From NCBI GenBank assembly GCA_017304675.1, contig JAFKLS010000018.1:646307-710306 (forward strand): 64,000 nt of DNA. The letters are read 5' to 3'. The stretch comes from Sphingobacteriia bacterium (GTDB taxonomy: Bacteria > Bacteroidota > Bacteroidia > Chitinophagales > Chitinophagaceae). A program made the position numbers and the translations under genes. The notes under the pieces were generated by a model that saw only the letters and a list, made by a program, of their open reading frames with translations, ran no database searches and was not told where the DNA came from. Of this stretch, positions 1 to 8,886 are shown in pieces (the stretch's first letter is position 1; each line of letters begins with the position of its first letter).

Positions 1-2
1 TA

Positions 3-1130
3 ATTACCAATGAACAGGGCATTGTTCAGGAGATTATTCACCAAGAAGATGCTGGAGATGATATTCAGCAATTTGAAGGAATGCTTTCCCCGGGTTTTAT
101 CAATTGCCATTGCCATTTGGAACTCAGCCACATGAGAGGATTAATTCCTGAAAAAACCGGATTGGTTGATTTTGTTTTTAAAGTAGTTACGGAAAGGCAT
201 CAATCAGAAGAACAAATTTTACAAGCCATTGCCCATGCCGAAGCAGAAATGGTTGATAACGGTATTGTAGCCGTTGGGGATATTTGCAACAACACATCAA
301 CCATTCATCAAAAACAAAAAAACAATCTTTATTATTATAATTTCATTGAAGTAAGTGGCTGGCTTCCTGAAATTGCAGAAACACGTTTTCTTAAAAGCAG
401 TGAGTTTTATAATGTTTTCAGACAATTGACAATTGACAATTGTCAATTGTCAATTGCTCCTCACGCCCCATATTCTGTTTCAGAAAATTTGTGGCAATTA
501 TTAGAGCCAACCTTTGAAAATAAAACAACCACAATTCATAACCAGGAAACAGCTTTTGAAGATGATCTGTTCCTTACTAAAACTGGTGATTTCATCAGAA
601 TGTATGAAATGATGAAACTGGATAACAGTTTTTTCATGCCAACGGGGAAAAGCAGTTTACAATCTGTTTTTCACCATTTCAAAAAAGCGAAAAACACATT
701 GCTTGTTCACAACACATTTATAAAAGAAGCAGATATTTCGTTTGTTAATTCTTTCAACCAAAATAATTCACAACAATTTTTTTACTGTTTATGCGTTAGA
801 GCAAATAACTACATTGAGCATGCTAACCCTCCTGTAGGCCGGTTGTTTCCCTCAACCAATAATATAGTTATTGGTACAGACAGCCTTGCAAGCAACTGGA
901 GTCTTAGCATTTTAGATGAGTTAAAAACAATCAGGCAAAATTTTCCGTTCGTACCTACACTGAATTTATTGCAATGGGCTACTATTAACGGAGCCAGGGC
1001 ATTAAACATGCAACAGCAACTTGGCAGCTTCGAAAAAGGCAAACAGCCCGGCATTGTAAATATCAGGCATACGGAGAATGGAAATATTTCGCAACGATCA
1101 ATTGCACAAACAGTAAAAAAAGTTATATGA
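3..1130 (+). CDS. Amidohydrolase-family deaminase-like enzyme, 5' truncated
   Basis: The reading frame is open from base 3, so the gene begins before the window; the first ATG at 81 is internal, because the metal-binding HxH motif (NCHCHLELSH) lies only eight residues after it. The motif, later histidines (APHAPYS, LVHNTF) and the aspartate in GTDSLASN mark the metal-dependent amidohydrolase superfamily, in the branch with Trp/chlorohydrolases and aminodeoxyfutalosine deaminases. A cytosolic deaminase, possibly in futalosine-route menaquinone synthesis, is an inference; the substrate cannot be read from sequence. A palindromic repeat is embedded in frame. The stop overlaps the next start (ATGA), so the two are probably co-transcribed. 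Confidence 0.8.
   Translation: MTNEQGIVQEIIHQEDAGDDIQQFEGMLSPGFINCHCHLELSHMRGLIPEKTGLVDFVFKVVTERHQSEEQILQAIAHAEAEMVDNGIVAVGDICNNTSTIHQKQKNNLYYYNFIEVSGWLPEIAETRFLKSSEFYNVFRQLTIDNCQLSIAPHAPYSVSENLWQLLEPTFENKTTTIHNQETAFEDDLFLTKTGDFIRMYEMMKLDNSFFMPTGKSSLQSVFHHFKKAKNTLLVHNTFIKEADISFVNSFNQNNSQQFFYCLCVRANNYIEHANPPVGRLFPSTNNIVIGTDSLASNWSLSILDELKTIRQNFPFVPTLNLLQWATINGARALNMQQQLGSFEKGKQPGIVNIRHTENGNISQRSIAQTVKKVI
423..456. repeat. 34-bp perfect palindrome of GACAATT/AATTGTC units
   Basis: CAATTGA-type heptamer units are repeated and then mirrored, giving a perfect inverted repeat inside the amidohydrolase coding sequence. The frame stays open through it and encodes roughly QLTIDNCQLSIA. It looks like a short repeat that expanded or inserted without breaking the frame. 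Confidence 0.85.
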
Positions 1131-1399
1131 TCAAGTATGCTCCGGTTACTACTTTAATGAGTACTATTTTATTTGTTGCTATTAACTTCACTACCTCTAA
1201 GTTTCAAGATTTTAGCCGTAATGTGCACATAGGCTACCCTTTTACTTTTTTTAGTACAGAATCAGAGAGCATTATTGGCGCTACCAAACAATTCTCTGCT
1301 TTAAACTTAGGTGCAGATTTTTTGCTGGTGTTTGCGCTATGTGCAGCTGTGGTAAAGATATATTCCCTGGGAGCACGCCCTGCCAAGAAAGGGGCTTAA
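1127..1399 (+). CDS. Small membrane protein, unknown function
   Basis: A 90-residue protein with a hydrophobic N-terminal segment (about residues 8-22) and a second one near 58-80 (FLLVFALCAAVVKIYSLGA), ending in a basic tail. I do not recognise a family. Its ATG overlaps the stop of the amidohydrolase by four bases, which suggests translational coupling. Its 3' end meets that of recO on the other strand with a four-base overlap. Confidence 0.6.
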   Translation: MIKYAPVTTLMSTILFVAINFTTSKFQDFSRNVHIGYPFTFFSTESESIIGATKQFSALNLGADFLLVFALCAAVVKIYSLGARPAKKGA

Positions 1400-2136
1400 G
1401 ATAAGATTGATTGAAGGATGGCATAGCTCTTCAGATCGCCAAAATCCTGTATATGCAAAGCTATATATTGCTGCAGAGATTGAATAAGCATCCTCCTGGC
1501 CTGTTGGTTAAGCTGCATTTTCTCTAACTCGTTAACGGCATTGATATTTAACAGTAAGGATACTGTTTCTGCCGCATCGTTCTGCATATAGAACGGGTGC
1601 GAGGGCAATTGTTCTACAAAAAGGCCTTCTTTTAAATCGAGTACAGGGGTTAATTCAGAATAGGTTCCCTGTATTTGAAAACCCAGCAACGCGCCTAATT
1701 GTAATATAAAAAATGGTGGAATATTTGCAACTGTTCTGGAAGGTGATTTGTCTATTGCCGTTAATACATCTTCCAGCAAGTAATAAAGTTCCGGGTTTGC
1801 TTCAGGCTGTTTAAGGCTGTGTTGAATGATTTCTGCGATATAAACCGCTACAGCATTTCTCACCACATCACAAAACAAATTCCGGTACACAACAGCCCAT
1901 TGATATTCTTTAATGAATTGAAGATTTTTCAGTTCATTGTGATAAACCTCCATGTCTAAAATAGACGCTGTTTGAAAGAAGTTAGATTTTGTAGAACCTT
2001 TTTTTGAAGTTTGTCTAACACCTTTTACAATATAACTCTGTATACCAAATAATTCTGTGTAAACAGTAGTTATAATGCTGGTTTCACCATACTTTACTGT
2101 TCTTAAAACAATGCCTTTTGTTTTATGAATTTGCAA
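1396..2136 (-). CDS. recO: DNA repair protein RecO
   Basis: A 246-residue protein of the size and layout of RecO. The N-terminal OB-fold begins MQIHKTKGIVLRTVKYGETS and contains the typical KGVRQTSKKG stretch; the rest is the helical C-terminal domain. RecO loads RecA on SSB-coated single-stranded DNA together with RecR in the RecFOR gap-repair route. The zinc-binding cysteine cluster of some RecO proteins is not obvious. pheS lies upstream on the same strand after about 57 bp. Confidence 0.93.
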   Translation of the reverse strand: MQIHKTKGIVLRTVKYGETSIITTVYTELFGIQSYIVKGVRQTSKKGSTKSNFFQTASILDMEVYHNELKNLQFIKEYQWAVVYRNLFCDVVRNAVAVYIAEIIQHSLKQPEANPELYYLLEDVLTAIDKSPSRTVANIPPFFILQLGALLGFQIQGTYSELTPVLDLKEGLFVEQLPSHPFYMQNDAAETVSLLLNINAVNELEKMQLNQQARRMLIQSLQQYIALHIQDFGDLKSYAILQSILS

Positions 2137-2193
2137 GAGATTTTTTAATTAGAGCTAATAACTGTGGTCAATGGACTATCGTCTATGGTCTTT

Positions 2194-3228
2194 TTACAAT
2201 GCTCCCGTAAACTGTTGCAAGAAACGAACATCGTTTTGAGAATACAATCGAAGATCGTTTACACGGTATTTCAGTTGACAAATTCTTTCAACACCCATTC
2301 CAAATGCAAAGCCGGTATATTTATTGGGATCTATTCCAAAGTTTTCCAACACTTTCGGATGCACCATACCGCTCCCTAAAATTTCCACCCAGCCTGTATG
2401 TTTACAAACATTACAACCATCGCCGCCACAGATCAAACAACTGATATCCATTTCTGCACTTGGTTCTGTAAACGGAAAATACGATGGGCGAAAACGTACT
2501 TTGGTATCTTTTCCAAACATTTCCTGAACAAAGAAGTAAAGGGTTTGTTTTAAATCTGCAAAGCTCACATTTTCGTCTACATATAATCCTTCTACCTGGT
2601 GAAAGAAACAATGAGCTCTTGCACTAATGGTTTCGTTACGGTATACACGGCCAGGGCAAATAACGCGGATCGGCGGTTTTTGTTTTTCCATTATGCGAGC
2701 CTGTACGCTGCTGGTATGTGTACGTAATAACCAGGCAGGATCCTGGTTAATATAAAAAGTGTCCTGCATATCGCGTGCCGGATGGTCTTCCGGCAAATTC
2801 ATAGCACCGAAGTTATGCCAGTCGTCTTCAATCTCAGGGCCTTCGGCCACAGCAAAGCCAAGGCGTTTGAATATAGATACAATTTCATTCCTTACAATAC
2901 TTAACGGGTGCCTTGTGCCAACGGCAATAGGGGTTCCGGGCAGGCTCCAATCTAATCCGGGCTCATTACCTGTTGCAGATTCCTGCTCTCCTTGCGCTTT
3001 CAGTTTCTCGTATACCTCTTCTACAAAGAGTTTAAAATCGTTCAGGATTAATCCGAATTCTTTCTTCTTTTCATTAGGAACCTGTTTCATTTCGCCCATT
3101 ACAGACTTCAACAATCCTTTCGTTCCTAAATATTTAATTCTGAAAGCCTCTACGGCTTCTGGCGTATTTGCAATAGTTTCTGCGATTTCCTGTTTATAGT
3201 TTTCTAATTGCTGTAACAACTGTTCCAT
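2194..3228 (-). CDS. pheS: Phenylalanine-tRNA ligase alpha subunit
   Basis: A 344-residue class II aminoacyl-tRNA synthetase subunit. Visible are the N-terminal coiled-coil tRNA-binding arm (about 1-90), the GTRHPLS start of the catalytic domain, HTSSVQAR, the class II motif 2 region (PGRVYRNETISARAHCFFHQVEG) and the C-terminal GFAFGMGVERICQLKY motif 3. A CxxC...CxxC insertion (CLICGGDGCNVCKHTG) is common in this family. It charges tRNA-Phe as an alpha2beta2 enzyme with PheT; pheT is not in the window. It is divergent from the DUF4290 gene across 72 bp, where both promoters must lie. Confidence 0.96.
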   Translation of the reverse strand: MEQLLQQLENYKQEIAETIANTPEAVEAFRIKYLGTKGLLKSVMGEMKQVPNEKKKEFGLILNDFKLFVEEVYEKLKAQGEQESATGNEPGLDWSLPGTPIAVGTRHPLSIVRNEIVSIFKRLGFAVAEGPEIEDDWHNFGAMNLPEDHPARDMQDTFYINQDPAWLLRTHTSSVQARIMEKQKPPIRVICPGRVYRNETISARAHCFFHQVEGLYVDENVSFADLKQTLYFFVQEMFGKDTKVRFRPSYFPFTEPSAEMDISCLICGGDGCNVCKHTGWVEILGSGMVHPKVLENFGIDPNKYTGFAFGMGVERICQLKYRVNDLRLYSQNDVRFLQQFTGAL

Positions 3229-3300
3229 GCGGCGAAGATAAAGATTTGCCCAAAACAGCCGTTAATCCCTACATTTGTTGTTCATTGAATTTTTTAGTGA

Positions 3301-4032
3301 ATGGAATACAACACCGAGAGAAACTATTTAAGCATGCGTGAATATGGAAGGCATATTCAGAAAATGGTTGAATATGTTTTAACGATAGAAGATCGTGATA
3401 AACGCAATGAACAAGCCAGGGCCGTAATAGAATTAATGGGCTTTTTAAACCCGCATTTAAAAAATGTAGAAGATTTCAAACACATGCTTTGGGATCATTT
3501 ATTCTTCATCAGCGATTTTAAACTGGATGTTGATAGCCCCTATCCTATACCGAGAAAGGAAACTTACAAAGCAAAACCCGAACCATTACCTTATCCCAAA
3601 CGCAAACCCCGTTATTCACATTTAGGTAAAAACCTGGAACTGGTGATTGATAAGGCTATGCATGAGAATGATATTGAAAAGAAAAACGGTTTTGCCCATG
3701 CTATTGCTTATTATATGAAGCTGGCTTATAGCAACTGGCACAAAGAACTGGTACATGACGATGCGATAAGAAGCGAACTGGATAATATTACCGGCGGCGA
3801 GCTTGAATTCAGCAACACACCTTTTATTAAACACCGTAACCAGAATTTTGAAAGAGATGATTATGGAAGAAACAATCGCAGGCAAAATTTTGGAGGAAGA
3901 AATAATAACAACAATAGGAATAATGGTGGCGGAAGAAACAATAATAACAGGAATAACGGTGGCGGAAGGGATAGCAGGAACAATGGCGGCGGAAGAAACA
4001 ATAATAACAGGAATTTTAAGAAAAGATATTAA
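3301..4032 (+). CDS. DUF4290 domain-containing protein
   Basis: Residues 1 to about 190 match the Bacteroidota-specific DUF4290 family as I know it (start MEYNTERNYLSMREYGRHIQ, then YPIPRKE and AYYMKLAYSNWHKELVHD). No biochemical role is established. The last 50 residues are low-complexity Asn/Arg/Gly repeats (RNNNNRNNGGG units) with a basic end, resembling RGG-like RNA-binding tails. The DNA under this tail is a tandem repeat that may vary in length between strains. A good intrinsic terminator follows. Confidence 0.88.
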   Translation: MEYNTERNYLSMREYGRHIQKMVEYVLTIEDRDKRNEQARAVIELMGFLNPHLKNVEDFKHMLWDHLFFISDFKLDVDSPYPIPRKETYKAKPEPLPYPKRKPRYSHLGKNLELVIDKAMHENDIEKKNGFAHAIAYYMKLAYSNWHKELVHDDAIRSELDNITGGELEFSNTPFIKHRNQNFERDDYGRNNRRQNFGGRNNNNNRNNGGGRNNNNRNNGGGRDSRNNGGGRNNNNRNFKKRY

Positions 4033-4054
4033 AACGGCATTTTCAAAAAAAATT

Positions 4055-4080
4055 AAAGAGTCGCTTTGCGGCTCTTTTTT
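4055..4080 (+). terminator. Intrinsic terminator after the DUF4290 gene
   Basis: AAAGAGTCGC, a TTT loop, then GCGGCTCTTT form a ten-pair stem with one G-T wobble, followed by a run of T. It stands 22 bases after the stop codon and ahead of murA. Confidence 0.8.
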
Positions 4081-4107
4081 ATTTTTACAATGTAACACCA
4101 CAACCAC

Positions 4108-5415
4108 ATGAGTTCATTCGAGGTCATTGGCGGCAAAAAACTGAGTGGAGAAATAATTCCCCAGGGCGCCAAAAACGAAGCATTACAAATCTTATCTGCC
4201 GTACTGTTAACCAATCAAACAGTAACTATTCATAATATCCCCGATATTCTTGATGTAAACCTGCTTATAGAATTATTGGAGGACATGAATGTAACAGTAG
4301 AGAGACTAAACAGGCACTCCTGCAGGTTTACAGCCAGCGATGTAAACGTAGATTATCTTTCATCTGAAGCTTTCAGAAAAAAAGGAGGAAAGTTACGAGG
4401 CTCTGTAATGCTTGCAGGCCCCATGCTGGCACGTTTTAAAAAAGCCTATATACCCAAACCCGGTGGAGATAAGATTGGCAGAAGGAGATTAGATACGCAT
4501 ATTATTGGTTTTGAAAAATTGGGCGCTGTATATTCATACAATGAGCATGTAAACTGTTTTCAATTACAGGCCGAGCAATTAAAAGGAACTTATATGCTCC
4601 TCGATGAACCTTCTGTAACAGGCACCGCCAATATTTTAATGGCCGCTGTTCTGGCAGAGGGCATTACTACCATTTACAACGCAGCCTGCGAACCTTATAT
4701 TCAGCAGTTATGCAAAATGCTGAACAGGATGGGTGCCCGAATTAACGGCATTGGAAGTAATTTATTAGTAATAGAAGGAGTGGCATCTCTTAACGGCACA
4801 GAACACCGCATGTTACCCGACATGATTGAAATAGGCAGTTTTATTGGGCTGGCGGCAATGACACAAAGCGAAATCACCATTAAAAATGCAGGCATTGAAC
4901 ACCTGGGGCTTATTCCCGAAAAATTTCGACAACTGGGTATTCAGTTCAATATACTGGGAGATGATATTCATATACCTGCACAGGAAGCATATGAAATACA
5001 AACTTTTTTAGATGGCGGCATACTCACCATTTACGATCATCCATGGCCGGGCTTTACTCCCGATTTATTAAGTATCGTCTTAGTGGTTGCAACACAAGCA
5101 AGAGGAAGTGTATTGGTTCATCAAAAAATGTTTGAAAGCAGATTGTTCTTTACTGATAAACTGATCGATATGGGTGCGCAGATTATTTTGTGTGATCCTC
5201 ACAGAGCAACTGTTATTGGCCTGGGAAGAAAAACCAGTTTAAGAGGCATTACTATGAGCAGTCCTGATATTCGTGCAGGACAAGCTTTGTTAATTGCTGC
5301 GTTAAGTGCAGAAGGAAAAAGCATTATTCAAAATATTGAACAGATAGACAGAGGCTATCAATATATTGATGACCGGCTAAGAGGTATTGGTGCAGAAATT
5401 ACCAGGATAGCATAA
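4108..5415 (+). CDS. murA: UDP-N-acetylglucosamine 1-carboxyvinyltransferase
   Basis: A 435-residue EPSP-synthase-fold enzyme that adds enolpyruvate to UDP-GlcNAc in the first committed step of peptidoglycan synthesis, in the cytosol. The N-terminal GAKNEALQ carries the conserved Lys22-Asn23 pair. The active-site loop reads KPGGDKIGRRRLDTH: the usual catalytic, fosfomycin-reactive Cys is Asp (residue 121). A C-to-D change at this position is established as giving fosfomycin insensitivity in Mycobacterium and Chlamydia MurA. The rest is colinear with the family (PDMIEIGSFI, RAGQALLIAAL). Confidence 0.95.
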   Translation: MSSFEVIGGKKLSGEIIPQGAKNEALQILSAVLLTNQTVTIHNIPDILDVNLLIELLEDMNVTVERLNRHSCRFTASDVNVDYLSSEAFRKKGGKLRGSVMLAGPMLARFKKAYIPKPGGDKIGRRRLDTHIIGFEKLGAVYSYNEHVNCFQLQAEQLKGTYMLLDEPSVTGTANILMAAVLAEGITTIYNAACEPYIQQLCKMLNRMGARINGIGSNLLVIEGVASLNGTEHRMLPDMIEIGSFIGLAAMTQSEITIKNAGIEHLGLIPEKFRQLGIQFNILGDDIHIPAQEAYEIQTFLDGGILTIYDHPWPGFTPDLLSIVLVVATQARGSVLVHQKMFESRLFFTDKLIDMGAQIILCDPHRATVIGLGRKTSLRGITMSSPDIRAGQALLIAALSAEGKSIIQNIEQIDRGYQYIDDRLRGIGAEITRIA

Positions 5416-5443
5416 TTTTTACAACATATACATAGCAATCCTT

Positions 5444-5890
5444 ATGCTCATTCAAACCTTACAGGCTTTATTTAGCAGAGACCTTAACAGATTAAGGTTA
5501 GAAATAGAATTGTATAAGAATGAAAATAATTTATGGCTTATTGATGAACAGATTATTAACTCCGCCGGTAATCTATGCCTTCACCTGATAGGCAACCTGA
5601 ATACTTATATTGGTGCAGAAATTGGCAAAACAAATTATGTTAGAAACAGGCCACTTGAATTTTCATTGAAGCATATTTCCAAAACAGATTTGTTGCAAAA
5701 GATTGATGACACGATTTCTGTTGTAAACAATTCTCTTGAAAAATTATCAGAAGAAGATCTGAAAAAAGAATACAGCATTTTAGTTTTTGAAGAAAAAACA
5801 ACAACGGAATATTTTTTAGTGCATCTGGCAACACATCTTGCTTATCATCTCGGGCAAATTAATTATCACAGAAGGCTCTTAGATAAATAA
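5444..5890 (+). CDS. DinB-like (DUF1572) protein
   Basis: A 148-residue four-helix protein of the DinB/YfiT-like fold. A histidine in the LCLHLIGNL helix and two in HLATHLAYHLGQINYH match the usual three-His metal site. Family members include metal-dependent thiol transferases (bacillithiol or mycothiol type) and many of unknown role, so function is open. It follows murA by 28 bp and is probably co-transcribed; a strong palindromic terminator ends the unit. Confidence 0.8.
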   Translation: MLIQTLQALFSRDLNRLRLEIELYKNENNLWLIDEQIINSAGNLCLHLIGNLNTYIGAEIGKTNYVRNRPLEFSLKHISKTDLLQKIDDTISVVNNSLEKLSEEDLKKEYSILVFEEKTTTEYFLVHLATHLAYHLGQINYHRRLLDK

Positions 5891-5904
5891 TCCTTAACAA
5901 GAAA

Positions 5905-5940
5905 TAGAAAAATCCAGCTAATATTAGCTGGATTTTTCTA
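5905..5940. terminator. Bidirectional terminator, 36-bp perfect palindrome
   Basis: TAGAAAAATCCAGCTAAT is followed directly by its exact reverse complement. The ends supply A and T runs on both strands, so it should stop transcription of both the DinB-like gene and the convergent carboxypeptidase gene. Confidence 0.85.
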
Positions 5941-5962
5941 TTCAGAAGCTGATATTTTTGAA

Positions 5963-7507
5963 TCAGTATTTTGCCGGCTGGTTAGATTTAGGTGTTGCTT
6001 TTTTAATGAACTGCCTTAAATGTTCATTACTTGTTGCCAGGTCTTCTTTGCGCAAATACATCATATGGCCGCTCCTGTATCCTTCCCAGCTCATTCTGTC
6101 TTTAAACTTCCCGGAAGGGTCCATTTGCCAAATACTATATTTCGCATTAAAATAATCACAAACGCTGCCATCATAATAACCAGATTGAACCAATACATGC
6201 AGATATGGGTTCTCAGCCATTGCCTGTGCAAGGTTGTAGCCAGTTTTATCATTATTATTATCCCAGGGATATACCGAACCAAAAACGTTGTACTTTAAAT
6301 CTGTTTTATAATTCAATTCATCCCGTAAATACATATTGATAGCCGGGGTGAAAGAATGTTCCCACGAAATTAATTCCGCATTGTAATCAGGGCCAATTCC
6401 TGCATCTTTTCTATCAATCCCCAAATAACGGGAATCTAACCGGCCAATGGTGTATCCCTTATCCCTTAATAGTTCTTTCCAGAAAAAATTACTCGGCACA
6501 TCCAGGTTGTTTTGTAAAATGGCTTTTTCCGAAAGCCCTGAGTAACGGGCAATTTTTCCCACAAGTTCTTTTCTTTTAGCATCGCTCACGGCACCGCCCC
6601 AATGCATGGCCGGCAAATATTCATTTACCGCAAACTGTTCTACCTCCGGCAACAATTCGGTGAGGTCCTTTTTTTGAAGATCGGCCGGCAATGCTTTATG
6701 ATACCAGGCTGTGGCAGCATAATACGGTAATCGTAAAGCAGCTGCAGACCTGCTGTCTTTTTCAATTCCCAACTCTGTTGGAGAAACCAATATCACGCCG
6801 TTTAAAAAAATCCATTGATTGTTCTGTAGCTCCAGAGATAACCCTGCAACCCTTGTTGTACCATAACTTTCCCCTATCAAGAATTTGGGAGAAGCCCAAC
6901 GTTTATAGCGGCTAAGAAAAGTATTAATCCATTCAGCTAAATATTTAATATCGGCATTCACTCCAAAAAATTTGGAAGAGGGAGTAGCTTTATCCAAAAT
7001 TCGGGAGAACCCTGTATTTACCGGGTCTATGTATACAATATCTGCAACGTCTAAAATACTGTTAGGGTTGTCCTTCATTCCATATGGCTGCACAGGATAT
7101 CCCTCGTCGTCAATCTTCAGAATACGCGGACCGGTATAGCCTATTTGCATCCAAAGGGATGCGGAGCCTGGCCCACCATTGAAAGAAATAACCAAAGGCC
7201 TAGCATTTCTGTCAGACACATCAGACCTTTCATAATAAACATAAAAAATACTGGCAATAGGTTTACCGTCCTCATCCCAAACCGGAAGTGTACCGGTGCT
7301 GGTTTTATAGGGTACCCTTTGCCCCTTAATACTTACTTCGCCTTTTGTAACAGAAAGGCTTTCTGCAGCAGGATATCTTTTAAGCGCCTGGGATTTATCT
7401 TCCGCAGCCATTGTTTTAGGTGCTGAAGAAGAATCGGTTGATGGTTTCTGAGAAAATACATGCAATGCCATTACAGAAATGGTTACAAGCAATACCACTT
7501 TTTTCAT
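5963..7507 (-). CDS. Secreted serine carboxypeptidase, peptidase family S10
   Basis: A 514-residue protein with a Sec signal peptide (MKKVVLLVTISVMALHVFSQ). Family S10 marks are FNGGPGSASLWMQ (oxyanion region), the nucleophile motif GESYGTTR near residue 212, the aspartate region QSGYYDGSVC, and the final histidine in SGHMMYL near 485. It should hydrolyse C-terminal residues of peptides in the periplasm or outside the cell, probably for nutrition. Length and motif order are normal. It stands alone. Confidence 0.9.
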   Translation of the reverse strand: MKKVVLLVTISVMALHVFSQKPSTDSSSAPKTMAAEDKSQALKRYPAAESLSVTKGEVSIKGQRVPYKTSTGTLPVWDEDGKPIASIFYVYYERSDVSDRNARPLVISFNGGPGSASLWMQIGYTGPRILKIDDEGYPVQPYGMKDNPNSILDVADIVYIDPVNTGFSRILDKATPSSKFFGVNADIKYLAEWINTFLSRYKRWASPKFLIGESYGTTRVAGLSLELQNNQWIFLNGVILVSPTELGIEKDSRSAAALRLPYYAATAWYHKALPADLQKKDLTELLPEVEQFAVNEYLPAMHWGGAVSDAKRKELVGKIARYSGLSEKAILQNNLDVPSNFFWKELLRDKGYTIGRLDSRYLGIDRKDAGIGPDYNAELISWEHSFTPAINMYLRDELNYKTDLKYNVFGSVYPWDNNNDKTGYNLAQAMAENPYLHVLVQSGYYDGSVCDYFNAKYSIWQMDPSGKFKDRMSWEGYRSGHMMYLRKEDLATSNEHLRQFIKKATPKSNQPAKY

Positions 7508-7750
7508 AAGCAGTGTGTTATTAATATTATTTACAAATGGTTAAAGAACTGAAGTGTAAGCACATTCAGGCAATAAATTTAATGCTTTATTAAAACAAAA
7601 CGATAAGTAAGGTTTACCAAGAAATCACCGGGTTAGCAATATCGCCTCGCATGTTCAAAAGAATGGCTGCCATATATATTGTTTTAAGAAGGCAAAACAG
7701 GCAGTATAAATAATAACTTCATATTATGCTTTTAATTGAAGGCTTAAGCT

Positions 7751-8161
7751 TCACTTTTCAATTAAATCTATCCATTCCTTTATGGTATCAATTAGTTGCT
7801 GCTCTTTTTGCTTTATATCATTCAAGTCTTTAAAATAAATCATTCGCCGACCATCGGTGTAATTACCTTCCAGAAGTTCTGTGTTTTTCTTAATATTCAT
7901 GCCTGTAGGTAATACACACATGATTGTGTTTTTACGCAAGTTCATTACAAGAACATCGCGTTTATACTCTTTCGGGTTAAACTCTTTCATTTCTCCTGAA
8001 TAATAGAAAGCGGGTGCATTCCATTTAATATGCTCCGCTATTTCTTCACTCACAGAGAGCATCACTTGCCTGAGGTATTCAACTTCCGGCTGAATATTTT
8101 CAGACAAATCCGCAATATATTGCGTTACCAGCTCACTATTGGAATATTTTGGTTTTGCCAT
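7751..8161 (-). CDS. DUF1801 domain protein
   Basis: A 136-residue cytosolic protein of the DUF1801/YdhG-like family: a helical start with an acidic IQPEVEYLRQVML segment, then HIKWNAPAFYY and a strand-rich end (RRMIYFKDLNDI). The molecular role is unknown. About 240 bp upstream of the carboxypeptidase start are non-coding, so it is probably its own unit. Confidence 0.78.
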   Translation of the reverse strand: MAKPKYSNSELVTQYIADLSENIQPEVEYLRQVMLSVSEEIAEHIKWNAPAFYYSGEMKEFNPKEYKRDVLVMNLRKNTIMCVLPTGMNIKKNTELLEGNYTDGRRMIYFKDLNDIKQKEQQLIDTIKEWIDLIEK

Positions 8162-8206
8162 ACTTTATTCGAAGTTTATAATTGCAAAGAATAGCTGTAT
8201 AACACA

Positions 8207-8230
8207 AGCGAACCGGTATACCGGTTCGCT
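8207..8230. terminator. 24-bp perfect palindrome, probable terminator hairpin
   Basis: AGCGAACCGGTA is followed by its exact reverse complement, between the DUF1801 and VOC genes. On the plus strand a loose T-rich tract follows; on the minus strand, the direction of the VOC gene, no T run follows, so termination is less certain. An operator role is possible. Confidence 0.5.
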
Positions 8231-8266
8231 ACATATTTCTTTTTAACCCGTATCTTTTGCCCGTTC

Positions 8267-8749
8267 TTATTTTTCAGTAGGCTCCCATAATTCAATTTTG
8301 TTTCCTTCAACATCAAGAATATGAACGAATTTTCCGTATTCGTATGTTTCTATCTTATCTAATACCGTAACACCTTCTTTATTTAATTCTTCTACAAGTG
8401 CTTCTAAATTTTCTACACGGTAATTAATCATAAAATCCTTCGTTGACGGATCAAAATATTTTGTCTTTTCTGAAAAAGGACTCCACAAAGTATATCCTTT
8501 TTTTGCCGGGTCTTGCCCCTGCTCCCACTCAAACTTTACTCCATATTGATCTGTATTAAACCCAAGATGCGTTTTATACCATTGTTTTACTTTTTCAGGG
8601 TCTTTGCATTTGAAAAAAATGCCGCCAATACCTGTTACCTTTTTCATTGTTGCTTGTTTATTAGATTGTTTTGAAATTACAGCTTTAAATGCAAAGCCCA
8701 GGCAAAACGATGATGCAATGACTAAAACCGCTAATGATATCTTTTTCAT
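8267..8749 (-). CDS. VOC-superfamily protein (glyoxalase/bleomycin-resistance fold)
   Basis: A hydrophobic N-terminal segment (MKKISLAVLVIASSFCLGFAF) suggests export or membrane anchoring. From residue 36 there is one vicinal-oxygen-chelate module: GIGGIFFKCKDPEKVKQWY, then FMINYRVENLEALVEEL and HILDVEGNKIELWEP, with the metal-ligand glutamate in IELWEP. Substrate unknown. The internal Met at residue 35 (MKKVTGIGG) would give a cytosolic form; both starts are plausible. Confidence 0.82.
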   Translation of the reverse strand: MKKISLAVLVIASSFCLGFAFKAVISKQSNKQATMKKVTGIGGIFFKCKDPEKVKQWYKTHLGFNTDQYGVKFEWEQGQDPAKKGYTLWSPFSEKTKYFDPSTKDFMINYRVENLEALVEELNKEGVTVLDKIETYEYGKFVHILDVEGNKIELWEPTEK

Positions 8750-8886
8750 TTGTTAGATATTTATGCAATGCACATTATTCGGAGTTCGAAATTATGCTGT
8801 TGAATTTAGCACAAAATTTCAATACAAGAAAGAGAGGTATTTTTGGTCATTCAGCTTAATACTTAAAAAATTATATGCAGGTATAT

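Noticed and set aside
3622..4107. 161-codon open frame on the minus strand opposite the DUF4290 gene
   Set aside because: It is the antisense of the Asn/Gly-rich repeat tail (Ile/Val/Ser repeats such as VIIVSSA), has no start context and overlaps a well-supported gene.
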